Positions 1 through 5,224 of a stretch of DNA of 9,348 nt are shown piece after piece. Origin of the DNA: Clostridiales bacterium (lineage in GTDB: Bacteria > Bacillota > Clostridia > Oscillospirales > Oscillospiraceae); NCBI GenBank assembly GCA_019422005.1, contig JAHZEF010000058.1:1-9348 (forward strand), written 5' to 3'. The position numbers and the translations under genes were made by a program. The notes below the pieces were generated by a model. The model saw nothing but the letters and a program-made list of their open reading frames with translations, had not been told where the DNA came from and ran no database searches. Within the stretch, counting starts at the first letter, position 1, and each line of letters begins with the position of its first letter.

Positions 1-1143
1 CTTCATGCCGGGGAAACCGGCGGCTGCCTCCTCGGCGTGGAGGGAAACCTCTCCATTGGAGGTGCAGACCACGGCAGAGATGCCGGCGGCTTCATAGCGG
101 TATGCGAGGTCGTGCGTCATCATCTGGTTGGAAGCCAGCAGGGCAACGGCGCCCAGCTTGTGCAGGCCGAGAATGGCGAACCAGAACTGATAATGCCGCT
201 TGAGGATCAGCAGCACCCGGTCACCGCGCTTAATGCCCAGCGCCTTGAAATAGTTGGCGGCCCGGCTGGAATACCGGGACATATCCTGGAACGTGAAATA
301 CCGCTCCTCTCTGCGGCGGTCCACATGGAGCATGGCCAGCTTTTCCGGTTTGTAGCGGGCCAGGCCGTCCACGATGTCGAAGGCAAAGTTGAACTGGTCG
401 GGATTGAGGAACCGGATGTTCTGCAGGGAACCGTCCTCCCCTTCGTCCACAGAGATAAACTTCTCCCAGATCCGGGTTTCCCGCGCCTGCGCGGACGGCC
501 CGGTTCTCCGTTCCAGCTTCCTTTCCAGGGCGGGCGCAGGCTGGGCGCTCTCCGGGCCGTTGAGGACGATGGCATAGAACACACAGTCCTGGCCGCCGGT
601 GGCGATCATGCCGTGGTTGGCGGTGGAATTGTAATAAATGGTGTCGCCGGGATTGAGGATTTCAATGTGCTCCCCCACCTGCACCTTCAGCTGGCCGGAG
701 ATCACGATGTCGCACTCCTGGCCTTCGTGCGTGGTACATTCAATGGGGCGGAGCTGCGCTTCGGCACTGTATTCAGCCACCACGTAAAGCGGCTCCGCCA
801 CACGTTTTTTAAAGCGTGCGGCCATATTGAAGTAGGTCATGCCGTGGGCGTGCTCAATGTGCTGCCCTTCCCCGGCGCGGGTCAGCGTATAGTTGGAAAG
901 GCGCGGGCTGGAGCCCTCGATGATATCTGTCACATCCACGCCGAAGGCCTGGGCGCAGCGATAGATGAACGCGAAGTTCAGGTCGCTTTCACCGGCTTCG
1001 CAGCGCTGATATTCTGCGAGGGTGACGTCCGTCAGGCGCGCCATCTCCTCCTGCGTCAACCCGACGATTTCACGCAGTTCCCGGATCCGGCCGGACATTT
1101 CCTGCAGCTTCATGTCCAGGCCCGGGGTTGTTCTCTGTTTCAC
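1..1143 (-). CDS. XRE-cupin-acyl-CoA ligase fusion protein, second copy (3' end beyond window)
   Basis: Partial gene: 381 residues are visible and the rest lies left of base 1. Residues about 15-70 form a Cro/C1-type helix-turn-helix (ELREIVGLTQEEMARLTDVT, then EYQRCEAGE). Residues about 120-200 resemble a cupin barrel (PGDTIYYNS, NHGMIA). From about 275 the N-terminal half of an AMP-forming acyl-CoA ligase begins (YFTFQDMSRYSSRAANYFKA, GIKRGDRVLLILKRHYQFWF). It is collinear with the complete paralogue at 1580-3850 and similar throughout, so the catalytic motifs should lie outside the window. The start is GTG at 1143, with AGGAGG eight bases upstream; the in-frame ATG at 1113 has no such site. 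The predicted role is ATP-dependent activation of a carboxylic acid to its CoA ester, with a fused DNA-binding/sensor module. The cupin lacks some metal-type residues kept in the paralogue (THEGQECD for THKGHEFD). It has its own promoter and T-box leader. The substrate is unknown. Confidence 0.85.
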   Translation of the reverse strand, partial: MKQRTTPGLDMKLQEMSGRIRELREIVGLTQEEMARLTDVTLAEYQRCEAGESDLNFAFIYRCAQAFGVDVTDIIEGSSPRLSNYTLTRAGEGQHIEHAHGMTYFNMAARFKKRVAEPLYVVAEYSAEAQLRPIECTTHEGQECDIVISGQLKVQVGEHIEILNPGDTIYYNSTANHGMIATGGQDCVFYAIVLNGPESAQPAPALERKLERRTGPSAQARETRIWEKFISVDEGEDGSLQNIRFLNPDQFNFAFDIVDGLARYKPEKLAMLHVDRRREERYFTFQDMSRYSSRAANYFKALGIKRGDRVLLILKRHYQFWFAILGLHKLGAVALLASNQMMTHDLAYRYEAAGISAVVCTSNGEVSLHAEEAAAGFPGMK

Positions 1144-1173
1144 AAGCAATTCCTCCTTGATGATCCCTGGAGC

Positions 1174-1217
1174 AAAAACAAAACTCGCCCCAAAGATACG
1201 GTAATCTTTGAGACGAG
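1174..1217 (-). terminator. T-box intrinsic terminator (second ligase gene)
   Basis: On the minus strand CTCGTCTCAAAGAT pairs over 14 positions (with G-U pairs) with ATCTTTGGGGCGAG, and TTTTGTTTTT follows. It lies just downstream of the T-box sequence and ends about 30 bases before the GTG start, as expected for the off state of a transcriptional T-box. Confidence 0.92.
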
Positions 1218-1445
1218 TTATCCAATAACCCGCGGTACCACTCAAATTGCGCCGGGACGGCGCCACTCATCAGGCTCCAGCAAGCCCTATGCTCTGACGC
1301 GGCAGTCACGGGAAGGTTCTACTCCCGAAAACGGTTTCTTCCTTCCAACTCAGGAGCTACAAACTTCCGGTTCCGTTTTTCCGGCTCGCACCAACCGCCG
1401 GTTCTCTGGAAAACATTCCCGAAGCCCTCTCCGTCACAGTCTTTC
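1174..1445 (-). promoter_or_regulatory. T-box leader of the second ligase gene
   Basis: A tRNA-sensing T-box riboswitch read on the minus strand. Stem I starts near 1441. Its distal loop carries the conserved GGTTGGTGCGAG (1385-1396). The lower stem GGAG/CTCC is followed by the K-turn side TGAG (1349-1352). The T-box/antiterminator sequence GAGTGGTACCGCGG lies around 1230-1243, with the tRNA-end bulge TGGT at 1237-1240. An intrinsic terminator follows at 1174-1217. The triplet placed one base before the CTCC stem strand is GTA (1358-1360, Val), in a 3' loop strand TTTGTAG. TGGT in the bulge fits a tRNA with discriminator base A, as tRNA-Val has. The T-box call is firm; the specifier reading is a hand-folded inference. 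Uncharged cognate tRNA should favour antitermination and expression of the ligase. Confidence 0.93.
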
Positions 1446-1477
1446 ACGCGGCGGGAAGCCGCTATTCAACTGGCACC

Positions 1478-1507
1478 ATCTTACCATATCATCCTGGGAA
1501 AGGTCAA
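1478..1507 (-). promoter_or_regulatory. Promoter of the second ligase T-box transcript
   Basis: On the minus strand the -35 element is TTGACC (1502-1507). An 18-base spacer follows, then the -10 element TAAGAT (1478-1483), preceded by an extended -10 TGG. Transcription would begin near 1470, about 30 bases before stem I of the T-box. The site lies between the end of the upstream ligase gene (1580) and the T-box leader, so the second copy can be transcribed on its own. Confidence 0.7.
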
Positions 1508-1546
1508 GTGCTTTTTTCCGGGAACGGCTGCGTTCCGTCCCGGGCT

Positions 1547-1572
1547 GCCGGAGCGGCGGCCGCCGCTCCGGC
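1547..1572. repeat. 26-bp perfect GC palindrome downstream of the first ligase gene
   Basis: A perfect self-complementary sequence, nearly all G and C, starting GCCGGAGCGG, lies 7 bases after the stop of the 1580-3850 gene. It would fold into a very stable hairpin in the transcript and may slow or end transcription or protect the 3' end. No T tract follows on either strand, so it is not a standard intrinsic terminator. A second GC-rich hairpin follows at 1518-1543. Confidence 0.6.
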
Positions 1573-1579
1573 GCAGGGA

Positions 1580-3850
1580 TTACAGCTTGTTGCGCTGGAT
1601 CTTGCCGCTGATGGTCTTGGGGAGTTCCTCGCGGAAGACCACGATGCGGGGGTATTTATAGGGGGCGGTGCGCTGCTTGACATAATTCTGGATTTCCTTT
1701 TTCAGCGCTTCCGTGCCCTCTGTGCCTTTGGTCAGCACGATGGAGGCCTTGACCACCTGGCCGCGGACCTCATCGGGCGCGGCGGACACGCCGCACTCGA
1801 GGACATAGGGCAGCTCCATGATGACCGACTCGATTTCGAACGGCCCGATCCGGTAGCCGGAGGATTTGATAACGTCGTCGGCGCGGCCCACATACCAGAA
1901 GTAGCCGTCCTCGTCGCGCCAGGCCACGTCGCCGGTATGATAGTACCCGTCGTGCCAGACGTCGCGGGTCCGCTCCGCATCGCGGTAGTACCCCTGGAAC
2001 AGGCCGTTGGGCACACGCTCGGCAGTGCGGACTACGATTTCGCCGTTTTCACCCACGGCGCAGCTCTCGCCGTCGGCGTTGAGGATGTCGATATCGTAGG
2101 CGCAGATGGGCTTGCCCATGGAACCCAGACGGGGCTGCGTCCCCGTCAGCGTGCCGATGGTCAATGTGGTTTCCGTCTGTCCGAAGCCCTCCATGATCTG
2201 GAGGCCCGTGGCCTTGTAGAACTGCTCAAACACAGCCGGGTTCAAGGCCTCGCCGGCGGTGGTGGCATGCTGGATGGAACTCAGATCGAAATGGCTCAGA
2301 TCCTGCTTGATCATCATGCGGTACATGGTGGGCGGGGCGCAGAAGGTGGTGATATTGTACCTGGCGAACATGGGGAGGATTACATTGGCGTCGAACCGGT
2401 CAAAGTCGTAGACGAACACCGCGCCTTCGCACAGCCACTGGCCGTAGAGCTTACCCCACAGGGCTTTCCCCCAGCCGGTGTCGGAGATGGTCAGATGCAG
2501 GCCGTCCCGGCGGACACAGTGCCAGTATTTGGCGGTGATGAAATGCCCCAGCACGTATTTATAGCTGTGGGATGCGATCTTGGGATAGCCGGTGGTGCCG
2601 GAGGTGAAGAACATGAGCATGGGGTCGTCGCCGCAGGGCGCGTCTGCTTCCCGGACAAAGCGGCGGGAGAACAGGCCGTACTCCGCGTCGAAGTCATGCC
2701 AGCCTTCGCGGCTGCCGCCCACAAGGATCTTGGTGGTGAGGGTGGGGCATTCCTGCTCGGCCTTTTCCACCTCGCCGGCAGTATGGCCGGTGGCGGTGGC
2801 TACGATGGCCGTAACGCCGGCGGCTTCAAAGCGGTAGGTGTAGTCGTGCGCCTGAAGCTGATCGGTGGCCGGGATGGCGATGGCGCCCAGCTTGTGCAGG
2901 CCCAGGATGGCAAACCAGAACTGATAGTGGCGCTTGAGCACCAGCATGACGCGGTCGCCGCGCTTGATGCCCAGGCTCTTGAAATAGTTGGCTGCCTGGC
3001 TGGAGGCCTCCTTGATGTCGCGGAAGGTGAAGCGGCGCTCGGTCATGTCGGTATCAATGTGGAGCATGGCCAGCTTGTCGGGATAGGCGCGGCCCAGCGC
3101 GTCCACGGTGTCGAATGCGAAGTTGTAGCGGTCGTCGTTGACGAATTCAATCTTTTGCAGCGCGCCGTGTTCATCCTCGGTGGTCTTGATGAACTCCTCG
3201 CACAGAAGCGGCAGCTTCCGGTCGGGCGCGCTGGGGGCAAAGTAGGGCAGGGACTTCTCCTCGTCGCTGTCGCCGTTCATAATCATGGCCAGGAAGGTGC
3301 AGTCTTTGCCGTCCACGGCGATCATGCCGTGGGGGCGGGAGGACTTATAGTAGATGCTGTCGCCCGCATGGAGCACTTCCTCGTGGTCGCCGATCCGGAC
3401 GCGGAGGGAGCCTTCCAAAACCAGATCGAACTCATGCCCCTTATGGGTGGTGGTGGCGATGGGCTGGGACTGCTGCGCCGCGGAATACTCGTAGCGGGCG
3501 TAATAGGGATCGGCCAGACGGCCCTTGAACAAGGGGGCGATGTTCTGGATCAGGATGCCGTCCTCATCGGCGGTGGTGATGCCCTGCCCCTTCCGGGTGA
3601 CGGTGTAGCTGGTCAGCTTGGCACTCTGGCCCTCCAGCAGATCCGTGATGCCGAGACCGAAGGCCAGGGCGCATTTATGGACGAAAGAAAAGGGCAAATC
3701 CACCTTGCCGGCCTCGTAGCTGCGGTACTGTTCCACAGTGGTGTCGGTTTTCTCCGCCATTTCCGCCACGGAATAGCCGCTGATCGCGCGCATCTCCGCG
3801 ATGCGGGATGCGACCTCCAGCAGTTGGGTGGATACGGTGCTGTTTTCCAT
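1580..3850 (-). CDS. XRE-cupin-acyl-CoA ligase fusion protein, complete copy
   Basis: A 756-residue protein with three modules. Residues about 11-72 are an XRE-type helix-turn-helix (SGYSVAEMAEKTDTTVEQYR, SYEAGKVDL). Residues about 115-192 are a cupin (H136, H139, E140; HAGDSIYY; H174). Residues about 225-756 are an AMP-forming ANL-superfamily ligase: P-loop TSGTTGYPK 416-424, GFGQTE 555-560, YHTGD 637-641, hinge GRADDVIKSSGYRIGP 655-670, and KTISGKIQR with the probable catalytic lysine K750. The catalytic set is complete, so an active CoA ligase is expected; motifs such as GWGKALWGKLYGQW recall the medium-chain/branched/aryl acyl-CoA synthetases. The ATG at 3850 is chosen because AGGAGG lies eight bases upstream. 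A longer reading from 3928 would start inside the T-box terminator, and the ATG at 3874 lacks a binding site. T-box control suggests a link to amino acid supply. Single-gene transcript ahead of the paralogue; substrate not readable from sequence. Confidence 0.93.
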   Translation of the reverse strand: MENSTVSTQLLEVASRIAEMRAISGYSVAEMAEKTDTTVEQYRSYEAGKVDLPFSFVHKCALAFGLGITDLLEGQSAKLTSYTVTRKGQGITTADEDGILIQNIAPLFKGRLADPYYARYEYSAAQQSQPIATTTHKGHEFDLVLEGSLRVRIGDHEEVLHAGDSIYYKSSRPHGMIAVDGKDCTFLAMIMNGDSDEEKSLPYFAPSAPDRKLPLLCEEFIKTTEDEHGALQKIEFVNDDRYNFAFDTVDALGRAYPDKLAMLHIDTDMTERRFTFRDIKEASSQAANYFKSLGIKRGDRVMLVLKRHYQFWFAILGLHKLGAIAIPATDQLQAHDYTYRFEAAGVTAIVATATGHTAGEVEKAEQECPTLTTKILVGGSREGWHDFDAEYGLFSRRFVREADAPCGDDPMLMFFTSGTTGYPKIASHSYKYVLGHFITAKYWHCVRRDGLHLTISDTGWGKALWGKLYGQWLCEGAVFVYDFDRFDANVILPMFARYNITTFCAPPTMYRMMIKQDLSHFDLSSIQHATTAGEALNPAVFEQFYKATGLQIMEGFGQTETTLTIGTLTGTQPRLGSMGKPICAYDIDILNADGESCAVGENGEIVVRTAERVPNGLFQGYYRDAERTRDVWHDGYYHTGDVAWRDEDGYFWYVGRADDVIKSSGYRIGPFEIESVIMELPYVLECGVSAAPDEVRGQVVKASIVLTKGTEGTEALKKEIQNYVKQRTAPYKYPRIVVFREELPKTISGKIQRNKL

Positions 3851-3906
3851 GGTTATTTCCTCCTGTTTCTTCATGATAGATTGAGACTGCGCCTTGAGGA
3901 GGATAC

Positions 3907-3942
3907 AAAAAAACCGCCTCAAAGCCAAAAACTTTGAGACGG
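3907..3942 (-). terminator. T-box intrinsic terminator (first ligase gene)
   Basis: On the minus strand CCGTCTCAAAG (3932-3942) pairs over 11 positions with CTTTGAGGCGG (3914-3924) around a seven-base loop, followed by TTTTTTT (3907-3913). It overlaps the upstream ATG at 3928, which rules that codon out as the working start of the ligase. Confidence 0.95.
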
Positions 3943-4182
3943 AACAAACTCATTCCGCGGTACCACTCAAATTGCGCCATGGGCTATTGCCGGACGCCAC
4001 CTCATAGGATCTGACAATCCTTTCGCACTCACGCTGCGGTTCTCGGAAGACACTACTTGCCTGGGCGTTCGCATCTTCAGCTCAGAAGGGATGGGCGTTC
4101 TTTGCCGTTCTTTCCGCCGTCTTGCACCAACCGCCGGCTCTCTGTGCGAAAGAAAGGCATCGCCGTCTTCATCATCGCTTAT
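3907..4182 (-). promoter_or_regulatory. T-box leader of the first ligase gene
   Basis: A second T-box riboswitch on the minus strand. Stem I begins at the AGCGATGATG around 4179. The upper arm pairs TTCTTTC with GAAAGAA. The distal loop contains AGAGAGCCGG followed by GGTTGGTGCAAG (4121-4132). The lower stem GAAG/CTTC is followed by K-turn TGAG. The T-box sequence GAGTGGTACCGCGG (about 3955-3968) has bulge TGGT at 3962-3965, and a terminator follows. Aligned to the other leader on the four-base stem plus TGAG, the specifier position holds ATC (4090-4092, Ile). It is flanked by a possible GGCG/CGCC stem, but a C rather than the usual purine comes after it. TGGT fits tRNAs with discriminator A, including tRNA-Ile. 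The riboswitch is certain to my reading; the amino acid is tentative. Confidence 0.95.
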
Positions 4183-4188
4183 GCTGCT

Positions 4189-4217
4189 ATTCTAATCCCG
4201 GTTCCGCCGGTTGTCAA
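4189..4217 (-). promoter_or_regulatory. Promoter of the first ligase T-box transcript
   Basis: On the minus strand a perfect -35 TTGACA (4212-4217) is separated by 17 bases from -10 TAGAAT (4189-4194). The expected start near 4182 is right at the foot of T-box stem I, so the whole leader would be transcribed. This is one of the strongest promoters in the window by match to consensus. Confidence 0.85.
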
Positions 4218-4244
4218 GCGCTTTGGCGGCTGCGGCGCAATTTT

Positions 4245-4287
4245 GGAAGTTTCCGCACATTCTGCAGGCGGCAGGCTGAAAGTTTCC
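4245..4287. repeat. Pair of GGAA/GAAA-GT-TTCC sites upstream of the first ligase promoter
   Basis: GGAAGTTTCC (4245-4254) and GAAAGTTTCC (4278-4287) are 33 bases apart, about three helical turns, and share AAGTTTCCG. The first is an inverted repeat with arms GGAA/TTCC. They lie 28 bases upstream of the -35 of the first ligase gene and after the stop of the small regulator gene. A paired protein-binding site is possible, for instance for the XRE domain of the ligase or for the adjacent regulator. Such short repeats can also arise by chance. Confidence 0.3.
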
Positions 4288-4315
4288 GTGAAATTTGCAC
4301 AGCAGATCGCGCTGT

Positions 4316-4519
4316 TCAGCTGTCCGGCACGTAGCGGATAATGTCTGATACCTGGCAGTCGAGAATGAAGCACAGCGTGTCCAGGGTTTTGAGCGTGATG
4401 GTTTCGCCATGCTTCATCCGATGGAGGATATAAGAGGAAAAGCCGTGCTTGAAGATCAGCTGATACTCGGTGATTTTCTTTTCCCTGAGCGTCTGGTAGA
4501 ACGGTTCGTAGGATATCAT
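4316..4519 (-). CDS. Small XRE-family helix-turn-helix regulator
   Basis: A 67-residue protein made almost entirely of one Cro/C1-type DNA-binding domain. Visible segments are FYQTLREKKITEYQLIFKHG (7-26), the likely recognition segment SSYILHRMKHGETIT (28-42), and a closing helix LKTLDTLCFILDCQVSDIIR (43-62). No ligand or dimerisation domain follows, so it resembles the many compact single-domain XRE regulators of Clostridia. The ATG at 4519 is preferred because AAGGAGG lies seven bases upstream; an in-frame ATG at 4555 would add 12 residues over the binding site. It is divergent from the exported protein at 4630-5148, and the intergenic region has a dyad over that gene's promoter, so control of that gene or of itself is likely. 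A role at the downstream ligase genes is also possible. No clear promoter of its own was found. Confidence 0.85.
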   Translation of the reverse strand: MISYEPFYQTLREKKITEYQLIFKHGFSSYILHRMKHGETITLKTLDTLCFILDCQVSDIIRYVPDS

Positions 4520-4566
4520 TGCCGCGCCTCCTTGGGGACAAACACACCATATCACGACACCTGTTC

Positions 4567-4595
4567 TTGACTATGCTCAATTATTTGAGTATAAT
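4567..4595 (+). promoter_or_regulatory. Promoter of the exported protein gene
   Basis: -35 TTGACT (4567-4572), a 17-base spacer and a perfect -10 TATAAT (4590-4595). Transcription should start near 4602, giving a leader of about 28 bases before the ATG at 4630. The spacer contains a dyad that may be an operator. Confidence 0.85.
4576..4589. promoter_or_regulatory. CTCAA-N4-TTGAG dyad, candidate operator
   Basis: The inverted repeat CTCAATTATTTGAG fills most of the spacer between the -35 and -10 of the plus-strand promoter. A further TTGAG half-site lies at 4616-4620, 31 bases downstream of the first. A protein bound here would block RNA polymerase. The adjacent divergently encoded XRE regulator is the natural candidate; this is inferred from position alone. 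Confidence 0.5.
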
Positions 4596-4629
4596 ACAAA
4601 AATAGACACAATATTTTGAGGTGAATTCC

Positions 4630-5148
4630 ATGGAGTGGCTGCAAGGACGCGCAAACAGAAGGGGCGGGCCGGCCTGCTGGGGCGGGGTGATGCTCCTGAG
4701 CGCCATGCTCCTGTGCCTGGCCGGGATGGCACAGGTTTCTGATGCCGGCGCGGATCCGGGAATGCGGATTTCCTGTTCGGAGGAACTGCGCTGGACCTGG
4801 GGTGAATTCCGTCTGATGGAAGACGGCCGCGCAGCCGTGTCCTTTCTTGCAGAAAATACCGGCGCGTCGGCTGTCCATGTGGAACGCCTGCAGGCGGTTC
4901 TGTACTGGGGAAGCACGGCGCGGCGGGGACGGATTGCCCTGCGGGGGGATGCGCGTCTGGGGCCGGGCGGCTGCCTGCAGGGACGGATCCTGTTTCCGGC
5001 TGCGGCGGGGGGCGTACCGGCGCTGCCGGAGGTGGAGCTCCGGGGGACGGTGCACCGGGCGGCCGAAGAACGGCCTGCGGGGGGCCGGGCGTGCCGCGCC
5101 GCCTGCCGGGCAGGCGTACGGCTGACCCGCGTATTCCTGGCAAACTGA
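4630..5148 (+). CDS. Exported or membrane-anchored protein of unknown function
   Basis: A 172-residue protein that I do not recognise. The N terminus has an arginine-bearing region (residues 7-11) and a hydrophobic stretch (about 16-35, CWGGVMLLSAMLLCLAGMAQ), which looks like a signal peptide or an uncleaved anchor; possible cleavage lies near residues 37-41. There is no clear lipobox. The body (about 47-143) reads as short strands, for example ELRWTWGEFRLMEDGRAAVS, then HVERLQAVLYWGS and LPEVELRGTV, suggesting a small beta-sandwich outside the membrane. The C-terminal tail is rich in arginine, alanine and cysteine. The ATG at 4630 is chosen because GAGGTG (4618-4623) is correctly placed as its binding site; the in-frame GTG at 4621 falls inside that site. 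A strong promoter and the divergent XRE regulator suggest controlled expression. A hairpin follows the stop. Confidence 0.75.
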   Translation: MEWLQGRANRRGGPACWGGVMLLSAMLLCLAGMAQVSDAGADPGMRISCSEELRWTWGEFRLMEDGRAAVSFLAENTGASAVHVERLQAVLYWGSTARRGRIALRGDARLGPGGCLQGRILFPAAAGGVPALPEVELRGTVHRAAEERPAGGRACRAACRAGVRLTRVFLAN

Positions 5149-5150
5149 AG

Positions 5151-5185
5151 AACCGCCGCAAATCCAACCGGATTTGCGGCGGTTT
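5151..5185. terminator. Shared hairpin between convergent genes
   Basis: AACCGCCGCAAATCC pairs perfectly with GGATTTGCGGCGGTT over 15 positions around an AACC loop, two bases after the stop of the exported protein gene. On the plus strand TTT follows, which is a weak T tract. On the minus strand, for the operon ending at 5225, only a short TT follows. The position between convergent genes supports a bidirectional terminator. Confidence 0.75.
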
Positions 5186-5224
5186 CCGTAAGAAGGCGCC
5201 GGCCGGAAGGCTGCAGTGAAGCCC

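Noticed and set aside
1356..1362. Reading the T-box specifier of the second ligase as TGT (Cys) or TTT (Phe)
   Set aside because: TGT conflicts with the TGGT bulge, which asks for discriminator A, whereas tRNA-Cys usually has U. TTT is further from the lower stem than the position supported by aligning the two leaders. Neither is fully excluded.
1511..1543. GC-rich hairpin beside a six-base T run, considered as a terminator
   Set aside because: On the plus strand the T run precedes the hairpin, and on the minus strand it becomes A residues after it, so it fits an intrinsic terminator on neither strand.
37..1611. A 524-codon open frame on the plus strand
   Set aside because: It is antisense to the second ligase copy and then runs through the T-box leader and terminator; no binding site or domain was seen.
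3851..3928. Upstream extension of the first ligase to an ATG at 3928
   Set aside because: The extra 26 codons begin inside the T-box terminator and lack a ribosome binding site; the ATG at 3850 has AGGAGG at eight bases.
1508..3937. An 809-codon open frame on the plus strand
   Set aside because: It lies opposite the minus-strand ligase gene, which has all the conserved ANL motifs, a ribosome binding site and a promoter. The plus frame is open because of GC-rich codon bias; its product has no recognisable motif.
4520..4612. Promoter for the small XRE regulator on the minus strand
   Set aside because: Only weak combinations such as TTGTAT with CATAGT or TAGTCA with TATGGT can be made; none stands out enough to report.
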